NCBI GenBank assembly: GCA_023663815.1
Contig: JAMPGS010000015.1
Span: 1-39,534, forward strand
Source: Clostridium sp.
GTDB taxonomy: Bacteria > Bacillota > Clostridia > Lachnospirales > Lachnospiraceae
Length of the DNA stretch: 39,534 bases
Reading direction: 5' to 3'
In this document: one piece after another, positions 32,876-39,534 of the stretch
Layout: each line of letters starts with the position of its first letter
How positions within the stretch are numbered: position 1 is the first letter of the stretch
Position numbers and translations under genes: made by a program
Notes under the pieces: generated by a model
What the model was told of the DNA's origin: nothing
Seen by the model: only the letters and a program-made list of their open reading frames with translations
Databases searched by the model: none

Positions 32876-34165
32876 ATGAAGGCGTACAAAGAGCTTAACA
32901 GAGAAGAATTGCTTACATTGAAGAAGGAACTGAATAAACAATATGAGGAAGAGAAGGCTAAAGGGCTGAAGCTGGATATGTCCAGAGGAAAAGCTTCGGT
33001 GGCCCAGCTTGACATGGAAATGGATTTTCTGGATATTATTAATTCAAAATCAGACATCAAAACCCGCTCTGGTGTGGACTGTCGGAATTATGGGCTTCTG
33101 GAGGGCATCGAGGGAGCAAGGTGCCTTTTGGCGGACATGATTGGCGTTTCAGAGGACATGATTATTGTATTTGGAAATTCCAGTCTAAATATCATGTACG
33201 ACACTGTGGCGCGCTGTATGCTCTTTGGCGTGCTTGGGAGCACCCCTTGGTGCAAGCTGGATAAGGTGAAATTTTTATGTCCGGTTCCGGGATATGACAG
33301 ACACTTTGCAATTACCGAACAGTTTGGCATTGAAATGATTAATATTCCAATGACGGAAGATGGACCGGACATGAATTTAGTGGAGCAGTATGTAAATAAC
33401 GACCCGGATGTGAAAGGAATTTGGTGCGTGCCCAAATACTCTAATCCGCAGGGTTACACTTATTCGGACGAGACGGTAAAAAGATTTGCGGCGCTTAAGC
33501 CCGCGGCGAAGGACTTCAGGATATTCTGGGATAACGCTTACGCGATTCATGATTTGTATGAGGAGGGCGACGAACTTTTAGATATTTTTGGCGAATGTGA
33601 AAAGACGGGAAATATCGATATTGTGTATGAATTTTGTTCCACCTCAAAGGTGACCTTCCCCGGTTCAGGAATTTCAGCGATTGCCGCCTCCAAAGCGAAT
33701 CTGGATTCTATCAAAAGCATTATGACGATACAGACCATCGGGCCGGATAAGCTTAATCAGCTTCGCCATACACGGTATTTTAAGGATATGGACGGCCTAC
33801 GGGCGCATATGAAAAAACATGCGGCAATTATCCGCCCGAAATTTGAGGCGGTTCTTGAGGTCCTTGAGAGAGAGCTTGGCGGTCTTGGGATTGGTTCATG
33901 GACAAATCCCAGAGGAGGGTACTTTATTTCCTTCGAGGCCATGGAGGGCTGCGCAAAGGCGATTGTTCAAATGTGTAAGGATGCCGGGGTTGTGATGACG
34001 GGAGCGGGGGCCACCTATCCCTACAAAAAAGACCCTGCCGACAGCAATATTCGTATAGCGCCTACCTTTCCTTCCGAGGAGGAACTGGCAAAGGCAACAG
34101 ACTTGTTTGTGCTTTGCGTGAAGCTGGCAAGCGTGGAGAAGCTTTTGGCGGGAATGGGCGAGTAG
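32876..34165 (+). CDS. PLP-dependent aminotransferase, Aminotran_MocR / AspT-like
   Basis: A class I-fold aminotransferase of 429 residues, most like the PF12897 group that includes Corynebacterium glutamicum aspartate aminotransferase AspT. Key features: RGKAS near the N-terminus, GNSSLNIMYD, YSNPQGYTYS, WDNAYAIHDLY, and the PLP lysine K258 in STSKVTFPGSG; the C-terminal part has NPRGGYFISFE and NIRIAPTFPSEEEL. GGAGG precedes ATG 32876. It would make aspartate from oxaloacetate and glutamate; other amino acids are possible. The NUDIX gene follows about 50 bases later. Confidence 0.87.
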   Translation: MKAYKELNREELLTLKKELNKQYEEEKAKGLKLDMSRGKASVAQLDMEMDFLDIINSKSDIKTRSGVDCRNYGLLEGIEGARCLLADMIGVSEDMIIVFGNSSLNIMYDTVARCMLFGVLGSTPWCKLDKVKFLCPVPGYDRHFAITEQFGIEMINIPMTEDGPDMNLVEQYVNNDPDVKGIWCVPKYSNPQGYTYSDETVKRFAALKPAAKDFRIFWDNAYAIHDLYEEGDELLDIFGECEKTGNIDIVYEFCSTSKVTFPGSGISAIAASKANLDSIKSIMTIQTIGPDKLNQLRHTRYFKDMDGLRAHMKKHAAIIRPKFEAVLEVLERELGGLGIGSWTNPRGGYFISFEAMEGCAKAIVQMCKDAGVVMTGAGATYPYKKDPADSNIRIAPTFPSEEELAKATDLFVLCVKLASVEKLLAGMGE

Positions 34166-34215
34166 GAAGAAACTTTCCCCTTTTTTTAGAAAGGGATAGA
34201 TGAGGAGAAAACATA

Positions 34216-34755
34216 ATGGAAGAAATCAAGAGGATATCCAGAGATTTGATTGCCCATGGAACTATCATCGATTACTATCAGGATACAATGCAGATACCTA
34301 ACGGTAACGTGGTAAAGTGGGATTTTATCAAGCATAACGGAGCGGCGGCGGTGGTGCCGGTAGATGACAGCGGCAGGCTGGTTATGGTGCGGCAGTATCG
34401 AAATGCGCTAGAGCGTTACACGCTGGAAATACCGGCGGGCGGATTAAAAACGCCCGACGAGCCTACCATGGAAGCGGCGGCAAGGGAGCTTAAGGAGGAG
34501 ACGGGGTACAAGGCGGAGCAGATAGAGCTTTTGCTTACTATCCGTACCACAGTAGCTTTCTGCAATGAAAAAATCGACATTTATTTGGCAAGAGGGCTTA
34601 CGGCGGGAAGCCAGCATTTAGATGAGGATGAGTACGTTCAGGTCATAGCTTACACAGTGGAGGAGCTGACTGAAAAAATTTATTCGGGAGAAATTCAGGA
34701 TTCAAAAACCATTGCAGCGATTCTTGCCTATAAGGATAAATACGGCGGGCAATAA
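34216..34755 (+). CDS. NUDIX hydrolase, ADP-ribose pyrophosphatase type
   Basis: A 179-residue cytoplasmic hydrolase that cleaves ADP-ribose (and perhaps related nucleotide sugars) to AMP and ribose-5-phosphate. The Nudix box spans about residues 75-97, GGLKTPDEPTMEAAARELKE followed by ETGY, with the preceding VMVRQYRNALERYTLEIPAGG typical of ADPRase. GAGGAG lies about ten bases before ATG 34216. It follows the aminotransferase gene and precedes a terminator and spoIIM; NUDIX-spoIIM adjacency is common in Firmicutes. Confidence 0.94.
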   Translation: MEEIKRISRDLIAHGTIIDYYQDTMQIPNGNVVKWDFIKHNGAAAVVPVDDSGRLVMVRQYRNALERYTLEIPAGGLKTPDEPTMEAAARELKEETGYKAEQIELLLTIRTTVAFCNEKIDIYLARGLTAGSQHLDEDEYVQVIAYTVEELTEKIYSGEIQDSKTIAAILAYKDKYGGQ

Positions 34756-34793
34756 AGAAAAGAATAGAAAATAAAGAGGATTAAATGCGATAG

Positions 34794-34823
34794 AACAGGC
34801 GGGCATATGTACCGCCTGTTTTT
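34794..34823 (+). terminator. Rho-independent terminator after the NUDIX gene
   Basis: AACAGGCGG pairs with CCGCCTGTT around a nine-base loop, followed by TTT. Confidence 0.85.
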
Positions 34824-34996
34824 CATATATTGCAAAGAAAGAAGTTTTCTATATCTTGTCAGAAGAAAAGTTTTTCATAATTACAAAAGAATTTTTTGTG
34901 TTTTGCAGAAAAAGTAATTCTCCATAACATGCAGAAGAAAAAAATGCTTTATAGGTGTGGAAAAGAAAGAGACAGACGAAAGGCAGAAGCTATATA

Positions 34997-35602
34997 ATGA
35001 AAAAATTAGAAAGAAGCCGCCTCTACACGCTTTGGCTGTACCTTTTTTTCGGCAGTTTTTTGCTGGGGGTGATTGCAATGAATATGGGAAACGACGCGCT
35101 CCTTGCAGAAGACGGTATTTTTAGCGTTGCGGCGATTAACAGGCTAAAATATATAGAAATCGACAATGGAAGATTTTTAAAGTATGTGTTAAAGCACAGA
35201 ATGGGGGAGGAGCTGTTTTTTGTTTTGCTTTCCACCACGGGGATTGGACTGGCTTCTGTTTACGGCTGCATTGTCTGGCAGGGAATACTTGGAGGGATGA
35301 CGATTACGGCGGCCATCATACGATTTGGCATTAAGGGGCTTTTGCTTCTTTTGGGGGGAATGTTTCCGCACCAGCTTCTTTTGATACCGGCGGAAGTTAT
35401 GCTTTTGGAATGGTGCTATGAAAATTGCCGGGGGAGCCGTCTGATAGAAAAATATGCGCCGCCATATGCTATCAGCAGGAAACAGCAGTTTTTGAGGCAG
35501 GGAATTATGCTTTTGTGGATAAGCATTGTGATGCTGATTGGATGCATACTGGAAAGCTATGTAAATCCCATTTTACTGTCTGACCTTGTAAAAATCTTTT
35601 GA
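34997..35602 (+). CDS. spoIIM: Stage II sporulation protein M
   Basis: A 201-residue membrane protein with four to five hydrophobic helices. SpoIIM is part of the SpoIIDMP complex that degrades septal peptidoglycan and drives engulfment of the forespore. The GCIVWQGILGG and GMFPHQLLLIPAEV segments fit the family. ATG 34997 is taken as the start (AAAGG 13 bases upstream, a weak site); an extended frame from 34955 lacks support. Its own promoter is not clear. The last codons and stop fall inside the first unit of a 33-bp tandem repeat. Confidence 0.88.
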   Translation: MKKLERSRLYTLWLYLFFGSFLLGVIAMNMGNDALLAEDGIFSVAAINRLKYIEIDNGRFLKYVLKHRMGEELFFVLLSTTGIGLASVYGCIVWQGILGGMTITAAIIRFGIKGLLLLLGGMFPHQLLLIPAEVMLLEWCYENCRGSRLIEKYAPPYAISRKQQFLRQGIMLLWISIVMLIGCILESYVNPILLSDLVKIF

Positions 35603-35681
35603 CGTTTCAAGGGCAACTTTGTAAAAATTTTTTGCTGCCCTAAAGCCGACTTTGCCAATTTTTTTAACGCCCCAACACCGA
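35583..35681 (+). repeat. 33-bp tandem repeat x3 covering the spoIIM stop codon
   Basis: Three units of exactly 33 bp begin at 35583, 35616 and 35649, sharing ACTTTGTAAAAATTTTTT and then a variable C/G-containing part. The first unit contains the spoIIM stop codon (35600-35602). Confidence 0.75.
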
Positions 35682-35858
35682 AATAATTTCCCCCTAAAAT
35701 TTAACTTTTGAGGAAATATCTCGGCTATGGGCGTTTGTTTCCGCGAGCAGCGAACCAAGTAGTCGCTTAAAAGCCAACTTAAGTTGGCTTTGACATTATG
35801 GCGGCTGCCGCCCGGCGAGGGAGCAAATACTCCGTTGCCTGCGGCGGGGTATTTGATT
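35682..35858. other. Convergent spoIIM/aroF gap with a perfect 22-bp palindrome
   Basis: AAAGCCAACTT (35770-35780) is directly followed by its exact complement AAGTTGGCTTT (35781-35791). Further right, a GC-rich imperfect hairpin (about 35807-35848) lies just after the aroF-type stop. Either could end transcription from both sides, though neither has a long T-run. No gene is seen. Confidence 0.55.
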
Positions 35859-36887
35859 TTATTCATATTCCGCGATATCGTAAATGAGCTTTTCGGAATC
35901 CTCCCATCCAAGGCAGGGGTCGGTGATGGATTTTCCGTAGACGCCGCCTCCGATTTTTTGGCAGCCCTCCTCAATATAGCTTTCAATCATAACGCCTTTT
36001 ACCAGCTTGTGAATGTCGGGATTTAATTTGCGGCTGTGCATGACCTCCTTTACAATGCGAATCTGCTGCTCGAACTGTTTGTTGGAGTTGCTGTGATTGG
36101 TGTCGATGACGGCGGCGGGATTTTTTAATTCTCTCTCGTTGTAAAGCTCAAGCAGAAGGTTTAAATCCTCATAGTGATAATTGGGGAGATTTCCCCCGTG
36201 TTTGTTAGTTGCTCCGCGCAGGACCGTATGGGCTAAGTCGTTGCCGTTTGTCTTTGATTCCCAGCCCCGGTAAATAAAAGAATGGGGATGCTGGGCCGCG
36301 TAAACGGAGTTAAGCATTACCGTCAAGTTGCCGCTGGTAGGATTTTTCATGCCTGCCGGAACGTCGAAGCCGCTGGCGACGATTCGGTGCTGCTGATCCT
36401 CCACGGAGCGCGCGCCGATAGCCACATAGGACAAAATATCCGACACATATCCCCAGTTGTCAGGGTAAAGCATCTCGTCCGCGGCAGTCAAGCCGGATTC
36501 TTCGATAGCGCGGATGTGCATTTTTCTCATGGCAATGAGACCCGCCAGAAAATCCGCATCCTGTTCCGGGTTGGGCTGATGGACGATTCCCTTGTAGCCC
36601 TCCCCGGTGGTTCTGGGCTTGTTGGTGTAAATACGGGGAATCAAAATCAACTTATCTTTTACTTTTTCGTTTACCTTGGAAAGTCTGGACACATAGTCGC
36701 AGACGGCCTCCTCATTGTCCGCGGAGCAAGGGCCGATAATTACAAGAAACTTTTTGCTTTTTCCGATAATAACGTCGCGTATTTCGCGGTCCCGTTCCCT
36801 TTTTAATTCAACTAAATTAGCCGGAATAGGGTACAGCTCCCTTATGACGTCCGGGGTGGGCAGTTGTTTTGTCAGTACGATTGGCAT
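35859..36887 (-). CDS. 3-deoxy-7-phosphoheptulonate (DAHP) synthase, type I
   Basis: The first enzyme of aromatic amino acid synthesis, joining PEP and erythrose-4-phosphate. 342 residues, similar to the E. coli AroF/G/H class. Motifs: IGPCSADN, RIYTNKPRTTGEGYKGI, SVEDQQHR, GMKNPTSGN, RGGATNKHGGN-like RGATNKHGGNLPNY, and VIDTNHSNSNKQ. ATG at 36887 is chosen because AGGAGG lies 12 bases before it; an ATG at 36908 would begin inside that region and has no site of its own. It is the only minus-strand gene in the window, and its upstream side holds a 13-bp tandem repeat. Which amino acid inhibits it cannot be told. Confidence 0.94.
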   Translation of the reverse strand: MPIVLTKQLPTPDVIRELYPIPANLVELKRERDREIRDVIIGKSKKFLVIIGPCSADNEEAVCDYVSRLSKVNEKVKDKLILIPRIYTNKPRTTGEGYKGIVHQPNPEQDADFLAGLIAMRKMHIRAIEESGLTAADEMLYPDNWGYVSDILSYVAIGARSVEDQQHRIVASGFDVPAGMKNPTSGNLTVMLNSVYAAQHPHSFIYRGWESKTNGNDLAHTVLRGATNKHGGNLPNYHYEDLNLLLELYNERELKNPAAVIDTNHSNSNKQFEQQIRIVKEVMHSRKLNPDIHKLVKGVMIESYIEEGCQKIGGGVYGKSITDPCLGWEDSEKLIYDIAEYE

Positions 36888-36910
36888 AGTTCTATTTTTC
36901 CTCCTCATGT

Positions 36911-36975
36911 GATTTTGCTATGCATTTTTGCTATGCATTTTTGCTATGCACCTTTGCTATGCATTTTTGCTATGC
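36911..36975 (-). repeat. 13-bp tandem repeat x5 upstream of the DAHP synthase gene
   Basis: Five units of ATTTTTGCTATGC, the first and fourth slightly changed, in the leader or promoter region of the minus-strand gene. Copy number could affect its expression. Confidence 0.88.
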
Positions 36976-37190
36976 ATACAGAAAGGACGATAAAAAACCG
37001 CCCTTTTATTTTATCTATTTTGCCGCGTTACTATGGGATAACTTATGCAATCCTCATTATAGCATACTTATATTTATTCACCAACAAATAATTTTAAAAT
37101 AGGCATGTTAAATTTTAAAAACAGGCATGTTAAGTAGGGAGTATGTTGAATAAAAAGTGCATTTTTGCCCCTGTTTTTCATCATGAAGCT
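36976..37190. other. Intergenic region, AT-rich, with a 20/21-bp two-copy repeat
   Basis: ATTTTAAAATAGGCATGTTA at 37091-37110 recurs as ATTTTAAAAACAGGCATGTTA at 37112-37132. No gene is seen. Confidence 0.55.
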
Positions 37191-37218
37191 TTTGATTCTA
37201 TTAAAATCAGTGTATAAT
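37191..37218 (+). promoter_or_regulatory. Candidate promoter upstream of the decayed ATPase
   Basis: TTGATT (37192) with TATAAT (37213-37218) at 15 bp; TTTGAT at 37191 gives 16 bp. The AGAGAGGG ribosome binding site of the pseudogene follows. Confidence 0.45.
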
Positions 37219-37258
37219 AATAGTGACAGAATTTTTATATATGCTGAGAGAGGGTAAA

Positions 37259-37569
37259 ATGGGAATTAAAAGGAATAAATATTTAGACAGTTTAATTAAC
37301 CGTATGTATAATTGAATGATTAAGGTGATTGCAGGGATTCGGGGAAGTGGAAAAATAGGCGGCATTGAAATTCAGATATTATATTGAGCTATATTGGTAA
37401 ATTGATTGCGGATAAAAAACGAGAAAAGAATTCCCTTCTCAATATACCGGATTCCTTTAAAAAAATTGTTGTGGTGAAGGACGTTATAAGAGTGCAGCGG
37501 GATGAATACGGAATTACAACTATGAGTATTTATGACTTTTTATTAAATGAAAATAGTTTGGAATTATGA
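37259..37569 (+). pseudogene. Decayed ATP-binding protein of the AAA_14/DUF4143 family
   Basis: Two ends of one family are present without the middle. The first part reads MGIKRNKYLDSLINRMYN, then TGA at 37313-37315, then in the same frame MIKVIAGIRGSGK, matching the usual start (MGIKR..YL..LI.R..NG.IKVI.GIRR.GKS) with the P-loop. The second, in another frame from 37384, is a natural C-terminus: IPDSFKKIVVVKD, then GITTMSIYDFLLNENSLEL. A complete member is about 400-440 residues, so some 300 codons are deleted and there is at least one stop and one frameshift. No function remains. These ATPases are common mobile or accessory genes in Clostridia. The family match is from memory. Confidence 0.8.
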
Positions 37570-37740
37570 TAATTATTCGTGGGAAACTGTGAAATTTCAG
37601 CATAATATATATTGAATACCATACATGGAGTGAGAAGTGTGAATTGTACAGATAAAATTTTTAAGGATAGATTGATACAAAAATATTTATTAAAATTTAG
37701 CAGAGATAACGTTTCTAATTTTGATGAAAAGTTTAAAATT

Positions 37741-39534
37741 ATGAAGCGCTGGCATAATGCAAGCGCAGAACAGCATTTAGACAGAACAAAAGAAACTCAA
37801 ATACAGGGAACGTTTATGACGCAGGTATTTGAATATGTTTTGGGATATGCGACTGTAACAGGGACAGACGGGGATATCTACAATCAAAAACAGGAATATA
37901 AAAGTGTTCTTGACACCAGCGAGGCGGACGGAGGGCTTGGGTTTTTTAGCAAATCAACAGAAAAAGAAGATGTCAGGGTTGTAATAGAATTAAAAGATGC
38001 AAGGACGCCTTTGGATAAGAAACAAAACAGAAGTTCGCATTTGACGCCGGTGGAACAGGCTTTTTCCTATGCAAATAAGAACGGGAGCAGATGCGGCTGG
38101 GTTATCGTATCTAATTTCGTGGAAACAAGGCTTTATAAAAGTAATTCTTCCTTAGAATATGAAGTATTTGATTTGCGGGAAATTAAAAGTGAAGCAGATT
38201 TTTTGAGATTTTATTTTTTATTGTGTAAGGAACATTTGATTTGTGAAGCAGGAAAGTCATTGATTGACGAATTGTATCGGGAAAATGAAGAAATGGGGAT
38301 TGCCATATCAAATGATTTTTACAAAACGTATAAGGAAATTAGGGATAATCTATATGCGGATATTAAAAAATTGAATCCAGACAGGGATTCTGTTATGTTA
38401 TTCACAAAAACACAAAAAATTATGGATAGATTTACGTTTATATGTTTTTGTGAAGATTATGGATTACTGCCGCAAAATATATATAAAAATTTAGTGGCGT
38501 CCGTACATAATAGTTTTTCTTTGGCGGCAAATAAATTGTGGAATGAACTAAAAGGATTATTCGCCTCCATTGATAAAGGCAATCCGCCCATGAAAGTAAA
38601 TAGGTATAACGGCGGGTTATTTAAAGCTGATTTGGAGCTTGATGAATTGAGCATATCCGATGAAGTATTGGAAATGTTTTTGAAATTAACGGAATATGAT
38701 TTTGGAAGCGATTTGAATGTAAATATATTGGGACAGATTTTTGAACAGAGCATTTCAGATGTTGAACAGATAAAAAATGAAATAAAAAGTGAAAATACTG
38801 CCAGCAAAGGAAAGCAAAAAGACGACGGCATTTTTTATACACCCTATTACGTGACAAGATATATTGTTGAGCAGACGGTAGGAGTATTTTTAAATCATAA
38901 AAAAGAAGAGCTGAAAAAAACTATTTTTTCGGGGGGGGTATTTGAAGCGGAGGTAAGAAGAAAAAGTACGGGCCGGAAAAATACAATTCTGATTGCATCA
39001 TGGGAAGAGATACCTGATGAAAAAGATAGTATGTCGGAAGACGAGTTGATGCACAGAGAAGCAATTATCATGCTTCATCAAAAATACTGGCAGCTTTATG
39101 AGGAGGTATTGAAAAGTATTAAAATTTGCGACCCGGCCTGCGGAAGCGGCGCATTTTTAAACCAGTGTTTCGACTATTTACATGAGGAAATGGATTTTGT
39201 GCTTGAAATGAAATTTACTTATGATGGGCAAAGAACTCTTTTTGATATTGACAAGGAGATATTGCAAAATAATCTTTATGGAGTGGATATCAACCCAGAA
39301 AGCGTAGAAATTACCAAATTATCGTTATGGCTGAAAACGGCTAAAAGAAATCAGACATTGGCCTCGCTTGATGCAAATATAAAATGCGGCGATTCCATAG
39401 TGGCGGATAAAGAAATAGCGGCGGAAGCATTTGTATGGCGGGAGGAGTTTCCGCAGGTGTTTGCTGAAGGGGGATTTGACATAGTAATTGGCAACCCTCC
39501 CTATGGCGCGACACTAAACCAAAGGCAAAAAATT
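37741..39534 (+). CDS. Type IIG-like restriction-modification enzyme (N6-adenine methyltransferase), 5' part
   Basis: The frame is open from 37672 to the right edge, so the gene is cut. It appears to be a single-chain restriction and methylation enzyme of the Eco57I type. In order from ATG 37741: VVIELKDART near residue 83 (PD-(D/E)XK-like E and K), a helical connector, GIFYTPYYVTRYIV near 365, SAM motif I DPACGSGAFL near 464, LYGVDINPESVEITKLSLW, KCGDSIV, and catalytic motif IV NPPY near 585. The target-recognition domain lies beyond the window. An intact-looking start with ribosome binding site (GGAG, GTG 37640) sits upstream but in another frame. A G8 run lies at 38931-38938. Confidence 0.85.
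   Translation, partial: MKRWHNASAEQHLDRTKETQIQGTFMTQVFEYVLGYATVTGTDGDIYNQKQEYKSVLDTSEADGGLGFFSKSTEKEDVRVVIELKDARTPLDKKQNRSSHLTPVEQAFSYANKNGSRCGWVIVSNFVETRLYKSNSSLEYEVFDLREIKSEADFLRFYFLLCKEHLICEAGKSLIDELYRENEEMGIAISNDFYKTYKEIRDNLYADIKKLNPDRDSVMLFTKTQKIMDRFTFICFCEDYGLLPQNIYKNLVASVHNSFSLAANKLWNELKGLFASIDKGNPPMKVNRYNGGLFKADLELDELSISDEVLEMFLKLTEYDFGSDLNVNILGQIFEQSISDVEQIKNEIKSENTASKGKQKDDGIFYTPYYVTRYIVEQTVGVFLNHKKEELKKTIFSGGVFEAEVRRKSTGRKNTILIASWEEIPDEKDSMSEDELMHREAIIMLHQKYWQLYEEVLKSIKICDPACGSGAFLNQCFDYLHEEMDFVLEMKFTYDGQRTLFDIDKEILQNNLYGVDINPESVEITKLSLWLKTAKRNQTLASLDANIKCGDSIVADKEIAAEAFVWREEFPQVFAEGGFDIVIGNPPYGATLNQRQKI

Noticed and set aside
35573-35986. 137-codon minus-strand frame overlapping spoIIM and the DAHP synthase gene end
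   Set aside because: It runs through the tandem repeat and the DAHP synthase coding region in another frame, with no family features.
36864-37102. Short plus-strand open frames with repeated Met-His-Phe-Cys-Tyr-Ala
   Set aside because: They are translations of the 13-bp tandem repeat and lie over the start of the minus-strand DHAP/DAHP synthase region.
37384-37569. Independent 61-residue gene
   Set aside because: It is the C-terminus of the decayed ATPase, has a TTG start without a ribosome binding site, and is included in the pseudogene.

Overview
The window looks like chromosome from a spore-forming, low-to-mid GC Firmicute of the class Clostridia, most probably a Lachnospiraceae member. 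This is inference, from the gene order rseP-ispG-polC, the block yicC-remA-gmk-rpoZ-rimO-pgsA-cinA-recA-recX-rny, the sporulation genes (a Spo0A C-terminal domain protein, a SpoVB-like flippase, CotF-like proteins, spoIIM), the Gram-positive replicase PolC and strong AGGAGG ribosome binding sites. Almost every gene is on the plus strand. The exception is a DAHP synthase near the right end. No rRNA, tRNA or CRISPR array was seen.

Layout. 1-5.1 kb: the end of rseP, a PP2C phosphatase and membrane Ser/Thr kinase pair, two small unknown genes, then ispG. 5.1-10.9 kb: a long polC with an unusual basic linker, and an S66 LD-carboxypeptidase-like gene. 10.9-15.9 kb: a receiver-less Spo0A DNA-binding protein behind a strong promoter and long leader, glgA, a flippase with a histone-H1-like tail, and two small coat-like proteins. 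16-18.6 kb: an unknown gene translationally coupled to cstA. 18.6-22 kb: an AAA ATPase/PD-(D/E)XK protein and rqcH. 22.1-27 kb: the yicC-to-cinA housekeeping block, interrupted between rpoZ and rimO by a 400-bp stem-rich, stop-poor element. 27.3-32.4 kb: a Tyr/Gly/Asp-rich RsiV-like protein, SOS-controlled recA with recX, and rny. 32.8-37 kb: an AspT-like aminotransferase, a NUDIX hydrolase, spoIIM, and aroF-type DAHP synthase in reverse. 37.2-39.5 kb: an accessory region with a decayed AAA_14/DUF4143 ATPase and the first part of a type IIG-like restriction-modification enzyme that carries a G8 homopolymer and an apparent N-terminal frameshift.

Two features stand out beyond ordinary annotation. 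First, many intergenic gaps hold short diverged tandem repeats (13-37 bp units), two of which include the stop codon of the upstream gene. Second, the rpoZ-rimO gap can form several mutually exclusive helices and could be a structured RNA or a palindromic mobile repeat. The most system-like accessory material is the restriction-modification gene at the right edge, whose target-recognition part lies outside the window. I did not find a convincing complete new multi-gene system.
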